Source: Parahaliea mediterranea (lineage in GTDB: Bacteria; Pseudomonadota; Gammaproteobacteria; Pseudomonadales; Halieaceae). From it: a stretch of DNA of 64,000 bases. The stretch is taken from the NCBI RefSeq assembly GCF_017255185.1, contig NZ_JAFKCZ010000002.1, forward strand, positions 186,001-250,000. The letters run 5' to 3'. Shown here in pieces: positions 34,396 through 42,841 of this stretch; within the stretch, counting starts at the first letter, position 1, and every line of letters starts with the position of its first letter. Below the pieces are notes generated by a model. That model did not search any database. It was not told where the DNA came from and worked only from the letters and a program-made list of their open reading frames with translations. The position numbers were made by a program, and so were the translations under genes.

Positions 34396-35394
34396 ATGGC
34401 CAAACGGCGCGCACCGGAAGAGTTCTCCCTGTCCTTCCTGGACGTGATCTGCTGCGGTTTCGGCGCGGTGATCCTGCTGTTGATGATCACCAAGACCGTG
34501 CAACCGCAAATTATCGAGGCCTCCACGGTCAACCTCGAGGGCGTGCTCGCCGACCTGCAGGAGCAGCTGTTCGAGATCCGCGGCGAAACCAAGATCCTCA
34601 ACCGCGACCTCAACGCCAAGCACGAGCAGCTGTCGGCGTACGAGGACAGGATCGCCATTCTCCGCGGCCAGCTGGCCAGCGCGAAGGCGCGCTACGACAG
34701 CATCCAGGTGCAGGACAACACCAACGACGTGGTCGCCGGCCAGCTGGCGGACGCGCGCCAGTCCCTCACCGCCGAAATGGAGCGCCTGCTGGGCCGCCAG
34801 CACCAGAGCAAGAACAACCTGATCGGCGGCATTCCGGTGGACAGCGAGTACATCATCTTCATCATCGACACCTCCGGCTCCATGTTTTCCTACAGCTGGG
34901 AGCGCATGCTGCGGGAGCTGGAGGCGACGCTGAGCATCTACCCGGAAGTGAAGGGCATCCAGATCCTCAACGACATGGGCAACTACATGTTCAGCCGCTA
35001 CCGCGGCCAGTGGATTCCGGACACCCCCGGGCGCCGGCGGGTGATCATGCAAAACTTGCGCAACTGGAACGTGTTCAGCAACTCCAGTCCCGTGGAGGGC
35101 ATTACCCAGGCCATTCGCACCTTCTACGACCCCTCGAAGAAGATCAGCATCTACGTGTTCGGCGACGAGTTCACCGGCCAGTCCATCGCCCAGGTGGTTG
35201 ACACGGTGGATCGCATCAACCGCGAGGACGCCGAGGGCAACCGCCGGGTGCGCATTCACGCGGTGGGCTTCCCGGTGCAGTTCATCCGGCCGCCACACTT
35301 GCAAACCACCGGCATCCGCTTTGCTACACTTATGCGAGAACTGACCTACCGCAACGGAGGCACCTTTGTCGGGCTCAATGACTTCAGGCCCTAG
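34396..35394 (+). CDS. Membrane-anchored vWA protein with ExbD-like helix, paralog 2 (envelope operon gene 10)
   Basis: A 332-residue paralog of the previous protein with the same plan: basic start, helix FSLSFLDVICCGFGAVILLL with Asp16, a coiled coil (~45-135), and a vWA domain with DTSGS (158-162). The first 30 residues are much more alike between the two than the vWA domains are, implying the helix is under the strongest constraint. Two different ExbD-like proteins in one operon suggest a heterodimeric axle within the TolQ-like pentamer. Its 3' end overlaps the following lipoprotein gene by 29 bp. Confidence 0.88.
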   Translation: MAKRRAPEEFSLSFLDVICCGFGAVILLLMITKTVQPQIIEASTVNLEGVLADLQEQLFEIRGETKILNRDLNAKHEQLSAYEDRIAILRGQLASAKARYDSIQVQDNTNDVVAGQLADARQSLTAEMERLLGRQHQSKNNLIGGIPVDSEYIIFIIDTSGSMFSYSWERMLRELEATLSIYPEVKGIQILNDMGNYMFSRYRGQWIPDTPGRRRVIMQNLRNWNVFSNSSPVEGITQAIRTFYDPSKKISIYVFGDEFTGQSIAQVVDTVDRINREDAEGNRRVRIHAVGFPVQFIRPPHLQTTGIRFATLMRELTYRNGGTFVGLNDFRP

Positions 35395-36037
35395 GGCGCT
35401 GGCCACCCCCGCCCTGCTGGCCCTGCTGGCGGCGGCCTTGCTGTTGGCCGGCTGCGGGCCCAGCGAGGTGGCGGTCAAGGGCCAGTTTCCGGCGCCGCTG
35501 ATGCAGAAACTGCCGCTGACCCTGGGGGTGTGGTACGACGAGGAGTTCAGCGGCCACGAGTTTTTCGACGAGGCCAAGGGCCGCGCCGAATCGGGCTGGA
35601 TCGTGCGCACCGGCGACGCCCAGCTACACATGTGGAATACCCTGCTACCGGGTATGTTTCAGAACGTGGTCTCCATGCGGGCCAAGCCCCAGCCGGGGCA
35701 GATGAACCAGGCGGTGGACGCGGTACTGATTCCCCACATCGAGGAGCTGCAGTACGCCATTCCGGCCCACACCAACGTCAAGGTCTACGAGATCTGGATG
35801 CGCTACCGCTTCGAGCTGGTCAGCGCCAGCGGCAAGCCCCTGGCGGAGTGGACCATGACCGCCTACGGCAAGACCCCCACCGCCTTCCTGCAGAGCGACG
35901 AGGCCGCGGTCAACCTCGCCGCGGTGGTGGCCCTGCGCGACGCAGGGGCCAACTTTGCCACCAACTTCACCCGCGTGCCCCAGGTCAAGGACTGGCTCGC
36001 CCGGCGCCGCGACCAGGTGGCGGAGAACCGCTCGTGA
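35366..36037 (+). CDS. Envelope lipoprotein (envelope operon gene 11)
   Basis: A ~223-residue lipoprotein (lipobox LLLAGC). The TTG at 35366 is preferred because GGAGG sits 6 bases upstream; an ATG at 35378 in the same frame is the alternative but is far from that site. The mature part contains LTLGVWYDEEFSGHEFF, HMWNTLLPGMFQNVV, and VYEIWMRYRFELVSASGKP, a pattern seen in outer-membrane-type assembly lipoproteins of unknown role. No firm family. It overlaps the paralog-2 vWA gene and its stop overlaps the next start (GTGA). Confidence 0.78.
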   Translation: MSGSMTSGPRALATPALLALLAAALLLAGCGPSEVAVKGQFPAPLMQKLPLTLGVWYDEEFSGHEFFDEAKGRAESGWIVRTGDAQLHMWNTLLPGMFQNVVSMRAKPQPGQMNQAVDAVLIPHIEELQYAIPAHTNVKVYEIWMRYRFELVSASGKPLAEWTMTAYGKTPTAFLQSDEAAVNLAAVVALRDAGANFATNFTRVPQVKDWLARRRDQVAENRS

Positions 36038-36696
36038 AGGCCCCCGCCCTGTTGCTCGCCCTGGCGGCCTGCGCGGCACTCACCGGCTGCGTCACTGCCA
36101 CCGTGGACGAAATGGTGTTCAATGAGCCCACCGAGGGCATCGGCGACGCCAGCGTGGTCATTCTAGGCCGGCGCCACGCCAGCGACTACGAGACCGAACC
36201 GGACTTTATCGACTGCGTGGGCAAGCACATCGCCAACCGCGACCAGGGTATCGAAGTCATCGGCGAGCTGGAGTTCCTCAACGCCCTCTACCCCTGGTTC
36301 GAGCCGCGCACCGCGCCCCTCTATCCCCAGGACCTGGAAAAACTGCTGCAGCAGCCTCCAGTGGCGGCAAAGCTCGCCACCCTGCGTACCCAGTACATGA
36401 TCTGGATCGACGGCAGCACCGTGCGCACCGACTCCGCCGGCTCAATGACCTGCGGCATCGGCCCCGGCGGCGCGGGCTGCTTCGGCTTCGGCACCTGGGG
36501 CAACGATTCCAACTACGAGGCCACGATTTGGGACTTCACCAATCGCGCGGAAGTGGGGCGTATCAGCACGTCCGCCAGCGGCCAGTCCTACATGCCCGCG
36601 GTGGTGGTACCCATCCCCATCATCGCCCCGGTACAGGGCACCGCCTGCGACAGCGTGGGCGACCAGTTGCTGCAATTTCTCTCCAGTGAGTACTAG
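36034..36696 (+). CDS. Envelope lipoprotein (envelope operon gene 12)
   Basis: A 220-residue lipoprotein with GTG start overlapping the previous stop; leader KAPALLLALAACAALTGC (lipobox LTGC). The mature domain has VVILGRRHASDYE, FIDCVGKHIANRDQGIEVIG, TQYMIWIDGS, and a Gly/Cys-rich strand pair (MTCGIGPGGAGCFGFGTWG), with four or five cysteines that may form disulfides in the periplasm. Not recognised; related in general style to the gene upstream. Confidence 0.76.
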   Translation: MKAPALLLALAACAALTGCVTATVDEMVFNEPTEGIGDASVVILGRRHASDYETEPDFIDCVGKHIANRDQGIEVIGELEFLNALYPWFEPRTAPLYPQDLEKLLQQPPVAAKLATLRTQYMIWIDGSTVRTDSAGSMTCGIGPGGAGCFGFGTWGNDSNYEATIWDFTNRAEVGRISTSASGQSYMPAVVVPIPIIAPVQGTACDSVGDQLLQFLSSEY

Positions 36697-36706
36697 GAAA
36701 ACGCCC

Positions 36707-38161
36707 ATGTCCCGGTTCCCATCCGCCGCCCTGCTGCTCGCCGCCTCCCTGGCCCTGGCCGGCTGCGCCAGCAGCTCGTCCTCCGGCGGGTCCGGCCCGG
36801 TGGTGACCGCCGGCGGCCGCGAGATCGTCATCGACGACGAAAGCGACGAGCTGTACGCCAAGATGATGGAACAGGGGGCCGCCTACGACGACCCCGAGCT
36901 GCAGGCCTACGTGGAGCGCATCGGCCAGCTTCTGGTAGCCCACAGCGACGCGCCCGACGACACCTTTATCTTCACCGTGATCGACAGCCCCGACATCAAC
37001 GCCTTCGCCACCCCCGGGGGCTATATCTACGTCAACCGGGGCCTGCTGGCCTACCTCGACAGCGAGGCGGAACTGGCCGGGGTGCTGTCACACGAGATCG
37101 CCCACGTCACCGCCAATCACCACGGCCGGCAAAAGTCCGGCCGCATTACCAACCAGGTCCTCGCCACCACCGCCTACATTCTCACTGGCAGCGGCGACCT
37201 GGCGGACGCCTCCTCCATGTACGGCCAGGAGCTGCTCAGCGGCTTCGGCCGGGAGCACGAGCTGGAGGCCGACGGCCTGGGCGCCGAGTACATGCACAAG
37301 GCCGGCTACGACGCCGAGGAACTGCTGGACGTGATCGGCGTGCTCAAGGACCAGGAGCAGTACCAGCGGGTGCGCGCGCGTTCCAGCGGTAAACCCAGCG
37401 GCACCTACCACGGCCTCTACGCCACCCACCCGCGCAACGACCAGCGCCTGCAAACTGTGGTGCGCAAGGCCAACGAGCTGGGCTACGACGACCGCGCCCC
37501 GGACCCGGTCATGCCCGGGGAGTTCAAGCAACGCATGGACGGGCTGGTATTCGGCCCCTCGATCCAGGGCCAGAAGGACGACGACCGGTACTACCACAAC
37601 AAGCTGGCCTTCACCTTCGCCCACCCGCCGGGCTGGACGGTCAACACCGGCTCCTCGGCCATCGTCGCCAACGCCCCCGACGGCGACGCCAGCCTGACCC
37701 TGACCATCGCCCGCCGGGACCCGACAAAAAACGCGGAGCAGGAGCTGCGCGAGCGGGCCAGGGGCGATCTCGGCGACGGCCGGGAACTGGAGCAGGCCGG
37801 CCTTACCGGCTATTCAGCGGTGGCGTCCGAGGGCGGCGTGTCCAAGCGCCTGGCGGTAATCGACTACAACGGCCTGAACTACCTGTTCGAGGGGGCCGCC
37901 AGCGACTTCGCGGCCAGCGACAAGACCCTGCTGGAGATCATCGAGAGTTTCCGGCCGCTGCTGGACCGGGAGCGCCAGAGCGGCACGCCGATGTACGTGC
38001 GCTATATCCAGGCGCCCCGGGGGGCCACCTACGCCAGCCTGGCCAGCAGCATCCGCATCCCCGACGCCGAGACCCAACTGCGGCTGCTGAACGGCCAATA
38101 CCCCCGCGGCGAGCCGCGCACCGGGGACTGGATCAAAGTCATTCAACCGGCGCCGCGCTAG
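36707..38161 (+). CDS. M48-family metalloprotease lipoprotein (envelope operon gene 13)
   Basis: A 484-residue lipoprotein (lipobox LAGC, Cys20) with a zinc metallopeptidase M48 domain like BepA/LoiP: VIDSPDINAFATPGGYIYVN, catalytic HEIAH (129-133), and the third-ligand region HELEADGLGAEYM. BepA-type proteases check assembly of outer-membrane proteins and lipoproteins. The C-terminal ~200 residues (FTFAHPPGWTV; LLEIIESFRPL; GDWIKVIQ) form an additional domain seen in some YggG/LoiP-like proteins and not the TPR domain of BepA. AGGAAA precedes the ATG. It is the last gene of the + strand operon and could quality-control the machine. Confidence 0.9.
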   Translation: MSRFPSAALLLAASLALAGCASSSSSGGSGPVVTAGGREIVIDDESDELYAKMMEQGAAYDDPELQAYVERIGQLLVAHSDAPDDTFIFTVIDSPDINAFATPGGYIYVNRGLLAYLDSEAELAGVLSHEIAHVTANHHGRQKSGRITNQVLATTAYILTGSGDLADASSMYGQELLSGFGREHELEADGLGAEYMHKAGYDAEELLDVIGVLKDQEQYQRVRARSSGKPSGTYHGLYATHPRNDQRLQTVVRKANELGYDDRAPDPVMPGEFKQRMDGLVFGPSIQGQKDDDRYYHNKLAFTFAHPPGWTVNTGSSAIVANAPDGDASLTLTIARRDPTKNAEQELRERARGDLGDGRELEQAGLTGYSAVASEGGVSKRLAVIDYNGLNYLFEGAASDFAASDKTLLEIIESFRPLLDRERQSGTPMYVRYIQAPRGATYASLASSIRIPDAETQLRLLNGQYPRGEPRTGDWIKVIQPAPR

Positions 38162-38216
38162 TCGCTTCTCCCGTGTTGCAAGGGGCGATACGGGAGCCTG
38201 GCGACCCGCCAATGCC

Positions 38217-39317
38217 CTAACACTTAACCTGCAGTTTCCAGCTCTGGTAGATATCCCGCCAAACCGGGCCGTCCTTGAGCGACACTTCCGTTTCAAAGTA
38301 GTGGTTCATGCGCTTCAGGTCAGTACGGTTATCTTTCACCGCCGCCCCGACCAGTAGTCGGGTAAAGTCCTCGGCCAGCATGCGACCCTCGCGGTAGTAG
38401 TAGGCGTAAATGCCCATGGCATGCGCCACGGTCACCGCCTCGGCGGTGGACAGCACCGCCGAGGCCAAGCGGTCAGTGCTGCGGCCGTCGATCGACTGAC
38501 CATTTCGCAGCTCGTGGAAAATCGTGACAAGGGCGCGCAGGATGTCCTCGTCAACCTCGGCTTCAACACCCGAGCCCCGCAGCAGCTTGGCGGTTTCCCG
38601 GACCACCACGGCGAGTTCATCGTCGATCGAGGCGATCGGCAGCACAGTTTCGAAATTGAGGCGACGCTTGAGTGCCGAACTCATGCTATCCACGCCTTTG
38701 TCCTGGGTGTTGGACGTGCCGATCAGGTTGAAGCCCTCTCGGGCATAGATCCTGCCCGCCTCCCCCGGAAGCTCGGGGACGGTAACCATGCGCTCCGACA
38801 GGACCGATAACAGAGCATCCTGCACCGCGGGAGCGCAACGCGCGAGTTCCTCGAAGCGTACCATCGACCCCGCCTGCATCCCGCGGAGCAGCGGGCCAGG
38901 CACCAACGCTTCGGGGGTCGGACCGTCGCGCTCGAGCAGGGCCTGGTTCCAGGTGTACAACATCTGGTCCACGCCCTGAATCGCGCCACCTTGCACCACC
39001 AGGGTCGAATCACCGGAAATCGCCGCCGACAGCAATTCCGAGAACCAGGATTTGGCGGTCCCCGGCAGACCCACGAGCATGGCGCCACGCAGGGTGGCCA
39101 GGGCCACGATAACGCGCGTAACCACGCCGCGGGGCGCGACAAACTTGGGCGCTGTGCCCATCGCCGTATCACCCAGCACGAAAGCTTCAACCGCCAGTGG
39201 CGACAGGCGCCAGCCTGGAGGTCTGGGCCGCGAATCCGCGACTTCCAGATGCTCGAGTTCCGCGGCGTAGATAACCTCCGCGGGAAGCCGTTGCCGTTTT
39301 TTTTGGATTGACGTCAC
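38217..39317 (-). CDS. MoxR-type AAA+ ATPase
   Basis: A 366-residue AAA+ ATPase of the MoxR/AAA_5 class: Walker A GLPGTAKSW, a Walker B in which the usual Asp-Glu reads Glu-Glu (MVRFEELARC), the pore/helix insert QDALLSVLSERMVTVPE, sensor 1 NLIGTSNTQDKG, and arginine region ALKRRLNFETVLPI. MoxR proteins commonly act as chaperones with vWA proteins to activate enzymes or assemble complexes. The GTG start lies 1 bp after the stop of the GspE-fusion gene (TAAGGTG) with GGGGGA upstream, so the two are one operon. It converges on the vWA operon. An 8-A run near its start (codons 5-7) could slip. Confidence 0.87.
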   Translation of the reverse strand: MTSIQKKRQRLPAEVIYAAELEHLEVADSRPRPPGWRLSPLAVEAFVLGDTAMGTAPKFVAPRGVVTRVIVALATLRGAMLVGLPGTAKSWFSELLSAAISGDSTLVVQGGAIQGVDQMLYTWNQALLERDGPTPEALVPGPLLRGMQAGSMVRFEELARCAPAVQDALLSVLSERMVTVPELPGEAGRIYAREGFNLIGTSNTQDKGVDSMSSALKRRLNFETVLPIASIDDELAVVVRETAKLLRGSGVEAEVDEDILRALVTIFHELRNGQSIDGRSTDRLASAVLSTAEAVTVAHAMGIYAYYYREGRMLAEDFTRLLVGAAVKDNRTDLKRMNHYFETEVSLKDGPVWRDIYQSWKLQVKC

Positions 39318-39318
39318 C

Positions 39319-41577
39319 TTACCAGTCCCCCCGCTTTTCCGGGGCCATGCGTTCCGCCGGCAGGATTCTGGGCAACTCTCCCAGTGGGACAGTACCCTCG
39401 ATCACGTGGTTGAGCGCGCTGTCACGCATGGTTACCAGGCCCGAGTCGAGTGCAATCGCGCGCAGACGCGCGGTGGGATACTTCAGGGAAATGGCGTCGC
39501 GGATCTCCGCGTCGACCAGCATGAACTCAACCACCGCCACCCTTCCCCGGGTCCCGCGGCCCCCGCACTGTTCGCAGCCTCGCCCCACGAAGCAACCAAA
39601 ATTATCAGGCACCCCATCGGGAAAAAGTTCTTCGAGGATATGTGCTTCCGGCTCGGCCGCTTCCCGGCAGTGGCTGCAAATCCGCCGCGCAAGCTTCTGC
39701 GCTTTGACCGCCGTGAGTTCGCTGGCGATGGAGTTGGCCAGCACATCCAGGTCAAACAAGCGCTGGATGGCGTCCACGGCGTCATTGCAGTGCAGGGTGG
39801 ACAGCACCACATGTCCGGTCTGGGAAGCGCGGAGAGCCTCCCGGGCTGTTTCGTGATCGCGAATTTCGCCCACCAGAATCACGTCGGGGTCTTGCCGGAC
39901 GAAAGAGCGCATGCCGCTGTCAAAGGTGAAGCCGATCTCCGGGTGCGTGTGGACCTGCTGGATATTGTCGATGGAATACTCCACCGGGTCCTCTATCGTT
40001 ATGACCTTGCGACGCCCCTCGGCGGCAAGCTCCGACAGGCCCGCGTAGAGCGTGGTGGTTTTGCCGGACCCGGTCGGCCCCACGACCAGCACCAGCCCCG
40101 CCGGGTTGGCGAGCAATCGGCGGTAGTGGCTGATAATGTTTTTTGACATACCGAGCCGATCAATGCCCACCAGGTTGCCGGACTGCGCCAGCAGGCGGAT
40201 CACCACCGCCTCCCCGTGCAGCGCGGGCTGCACCTGGATGCGCAAGTCCCAGACCTCGTCGCCGACACGGAGCTGCGAGCGCCCGCTCTGGGGGAGGCGC
40301 TTTTCGGCGATATCCATGTCGCCGCGAATCTTGATCACGTTGATCAGCCCGAGCGAGTCCCGGTGCGTCAAGTCATAGTGCGCAAGATCGTGCAGGTCCC
40401 CATCCACGCGCAAACGGATTCGGGTGCGCCCGGGGTAGGGCTCGATGTGAATATCACTCGCACCGTCGCTCACGGCATCCAGCAACAGGGCGTCGAACAG
40501 TGTGACCAGATGCGCCCCGATCTGCAGGTGCTCGCTGCTCAACAGCTCCGACGGGCGCGGGGCGTGCTCGGCGGCCTCTGGCGCGTTCGCGGCGCGCTCG
40601 CGTGTCCTCAGTGACAGTTCGATGGTGGTCCACAGCCGCTTGAAATCGTTGGGCGTGACCAGGATTTTCTCCAGCCGCTCCTCCGGATACATATGACGGA
40701 TATCGTCCAACGCGGCATCCGGGTCGTCCGTGGCCAACGCCAGCGTGTGGTCTTTCATCCACAATGGCAGCAAATGCTTGGAGTCCAGAAAACCGCGCGA
40801 GAATAGCTCCATCAAATGGAGCTGCACCTCCGAAAGTAGATCGTCCACCACCGCGAAACGCAGGTTGTTCTCCGTCGCCAAGCGGCGATACAGGGTGCTA
40901 TCCTCAAGGTCGATTTGCTCCCGCAGAACCCGGATCACCGGCACCTTCCTCGCCCGCGCCACGCGGCGCGCCTCCGCCAGCATCGCCCGGTCGACCACGC
41001 CCATGTCCAACAGAGTCATGCCCGAATCGTGGGAAAAGTCCACCGGGACGATATCCTGGCGCACCAGGGCGCCGAGCTCGGTAAGCTGGTAGCGCACCAT
41101 CAACGTGGCAGCCCCCTCCCCGCGCTCAAGCGCCAACAGGTAGCCCCCGGCGGTCAATTGTTCCAGCAGCCGGGAGTGGTCCCGAATGCGAGGGCTGGAC
41201 ACCAGAATACGGTCATAGGGGCCCATGTCCGGCGCGCCGTCGCTGCCCTCACCCACACGCAATGTAATATTGATCAACCCCAGCTCATCGAAATGCCGGC
41301 CGGCCACGCGAGCGAGCGCGTCGTTTTTTTCCACCGTGACCACCGAGTCTACAAGGCGGCTGGCCACTGCCGTGAAGTACCCCGTGCCGGTACCCACCTG
41401 TAGCACACGGTGGCCTGGCTGTAGGTCGGCCTCGCCCAGAATCTGGGCCACCACATTGAGCGGCGGAATACTGTGCCCCGAAACAAAGGATTCCTGTTGC
41501 GCGAGAAAAAGCTGGCGCGGCAAGGCCTCGAGTGCCTTGAGCAGGCGCTCGTCCGAGGAAAAAGTATTGGAAAACAT
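39319..41577 (-). CDS. Protein-L-isoaspartate methyltransferase-like domain fused to GspE/PilB-type secretion ATPase
   Basis: A ~752-residue fusion. Residues ~1-200 match the PCMT/SAM methyltransferase fold: ALPRQLFLAQQESF, GHSIPPLNVVAQIL, SAM motif VLQVGTGTGYFTAVAS, PYDRILVSSPRI. Residues ~210-330 match the GspE N-terminal domain (ARKVPVIRVLREQIDLED). From ~395 on is the secretion ATPase: GPTGSGKTTT (Walker A), VITIEDPVEY (Asp box), DPDVILVGEIRDHETA (Walker B), GHVVLSTLHCNDA (His box) and a four-cysteine zinc motif (CSHC and CEQC). It would power a type II secretion or type IV pilus-like apparatus, yet no other pilus/T2SS genes are near. An in-frame GTG at 41595 is an alternative start. Confidence 0.85.
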   Translation of the reverse strand: MFSNTFSSDERLLKALEALPRQLFLAQQESFVSGHSIPPLNVVAQILGEADLQPGHRVLQVGTGTGYFTAVASRLVDSVVTVEKNDALARVAGRHFDELGLINITLRVGEGSDGAPDMGPYDRILVSSPRIRDHSRLLEQLTAGGYLLALERGEGAATLMVRYQLTELGALVRQDIVPVDFSHDSGMTLLDMGVVDRAMLAEARRVARARKVPVIRVLREQIDLEDSTLYRRLATENNLRFAVVDDLLSEVQLHLMELFSRGFLDSKHLLPLWMKDHTLALATDDPDAALDDIRHMYPEERLEKILVTPNDFKRLWTTIELSLRTRERAANAPEAAEHAPRPSELLSSEHLQIGAHLVTLFDALLLDAVSDGASDIHIEPYPGRTRIRLRVDGDLHDLAHYDLTHRDSLGLINVIKIRGDMDIAEKRLPQSGRSQLRVGDEVWDLRIQVQPALHGEAVVIRLLAQSGNLVGIDRLGMSKNIISHYRRLLANPAGLVLVVGPTGSGKTTTLYAGLSELAAEGRRKVITIEDPVEYSIDNIQQVHTHPEIGFTFDSGMRSFVRQDPDVILVGEIRDHETAREALRASQTGHVVLSTLHCNDAVDAIQRLFDLDVLANSIASELTAVKAQKLARRICSHCREAAEPEAHILEELFPDGVPDNFGCFVGRGCEQCGGRGTRGRVAVVEFMLVDAEIRDAISLKYPTARLRAIALDSGLVTMRDSALNHVIEGTVPLGELPRILPAERMAPEKRGDW

Positions 41578-41816
41578 CGTGTAAAAGTGATTCACAGCAA
41601 CTTCGCGGAACACGAATTCTAGCAAGCACCAGGCCCCAGCCGCACGCGCAAGATCCGGAATTTCGCGAAAAAGGCACCGGGCCGCTACCGAACCGATATG
41701 TTCCAGCGGAGGTGGAAGTGCCCACTTCGCCACCGGCTGAAGCACAGCGGGCACAATGCGCCAGCCCCCTAAACAGAATGTCCCAGGGAGCCGCCACGCC
41801 GACGCCGTCTAGGGAC

Positions 41817-42155
41817 TCAGCCGGCAGCGAATTCCCTGTTCTGCACCAGCACCCAGGGCGCCGCCACCACCGCCCACAGGGTGGCATCGCCCTCGAACCA
41901 GGCCAGGGCCTCGGCGTCGCTGACCGGCGCCACCAACCCGGCGCCGGTCCAGGTTTCAAACTGCGCCCGGTTGTCCAGGCCCAGTTGCACCGCCACCTCC
42001 ACCAGGTCCAGCGCGGCATCGACGCGCACCACACTGCCATGGGCGTAGTAGGTCTGCAGGTCCCGCCAGGGAATGCGCGCGGTCTGGCCGTGAAATTCGC
42101 GGCGCAGCAGCGCCTCGCGATCCGGGGAGTCCCCGAGCGGCGTGTCCTCAGCCAT
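41817..42155 (-). CDS. DUF2288 family protein
   Basis: A 112-residue protein of the DUF2288 family (LLRREFHGQTARIPWRDLQT; YAHGSVVRVDAALDLVEVA; WFEGDATLWAVVAAPWVLVQ), small cytoplasmic proteins of unknown role that are conserved in proteobacteria and cyanobacteria. The ATG at 42155 lies within the end of the MBL hydrolase gene (8-bp overlap), so it is translated from that transcript. Confidence 0.85.
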   Translation of the reverse strand: MAEDTPLGDSPDREALLRREFHGQTARIPWRDLQTYYAHGSVVRVDAALDLVEVAVQLGLDNRAQFETWTGAGLVAPVSDAEALAWFEGDATLWAVVAAPWVLVQNREFAAG

Positions 42156-42798
42156 AACGGGAGTCCGCGACAAAGGGATTGGTCTGTCGCTCCTGGCCGA
42201 AGGTCGACGTGGGCCCGTGGCCGGGGATGAAGGTGATATCGTCGCCCAGGGGGAACAGCTTGTCGCGGATACTGGCGATCAGCTCATCGTGATTGCCCCG
42301 GGGAAAATCGGTACGGCCGATGGAGCCCTGGAACAATACATCCCCCACCCAGGCCAGGCGCTGGCCCCGGTGCAGGAACACCACATGGCCCGGGGTGTGA
42401 CCGGGGCAGTGGTAAACCTCCAGCTCCTGTTCGCCGACGCTCACCGTGTCGCCATCCTCCAGCCAGCGGTCGGGCACGAAGGCGTCGGCGTGGGGAAAGC
42501 CCGCCATCTGGCACCACTCGGGCAGTTTGGCGATCCAGAAGTCATCCTCTTTCTCGGGGCCCTCAATGGGCACCGACAACTGTTGGCGGAGGATGTCCGA
42601 CGCGGCGCAGTGATCCATGTGGCCGTGGGTCAACAGGATTTTCTCCACGCTGGCGTCCATCGACTTTACCGCCTCGAGGATGCGCTCCACATCCCCACCG
42701 GGATCGACGATGGCCGCCTTGCCGGTGGTTTCGCACTTGAGGATGGAGCAATTCTGCTGGTAGGCCGTCACCGGCACGATACTGACTTTAATCGACAT
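42148..42798 (-). CDS. MBL-fold metallohydrolase, glyoxalase II-like (YcbL/GloC type)
   Basis: A 216-residue metallo-beta-lactamase-fold hydrolase. The metal site is complete: THGHMDHC (HxHxDH), YHCPGHTPGH, FIPGHGPTS, and the bridging Asp in WVGDVLFQGSIGRTD. Size and lack of the C-terminal substrate domain match YcbL/GloC, type II glyoxalases that hydrolyse S-lactoylglutathione; related proteins hydrolyse other thioesters. ATG at 42798 preceded by AGAGAAG. Confidence 0.9.
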   Translation of the reverse strand: MSIKVSIVPVTAYQQNCSILKCETTGKAAIVDPGGDVERILEAVKSMDASVEKILLTHGHMDHCAASDILRQQLSVPIEGPEKEDDFWIAKLPEWCQMAGFPHADAFVPDRWLEDGDTVSVGEQELEVYHCPGHTPGHVVFLHRGQRLAWVGDVLFQGSIGRTDFPRGNHDELIASIRDKLFPLGDDITFIPGHGPTSTFGQERQTNPFVADSRYG

Positions 42799-42841
42799 GC
42801 ATACTTCTCTGGCTGTTCGGCGGTGCGCGCTGCGCCCGCCG

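Noticed and set aside
33448-35631. A 727-codon open frame on the - strand
   Set aside because: It lies fully opposite the two vWA genes and the next lipoprotein gene, has no family motif, and is the sort of antisense frame produced by high GC at third positions.
23320-38161. A Zorya-type phage defence system
   Set aside because: There is a MotA-like protein, but no MotB-type peptidoglycan-binding ZorB and no ZorC/ZorD/ZorE helicase or nuclease genes; the lipoprotein and PEGA content points to an envelope role.
39319-41577. Component of a local type IV pilus or type II secretion operon
   Set aside because: No pilin, prepilin peptidase, GspF/PilC or secretin genes occur anywhere in the window.
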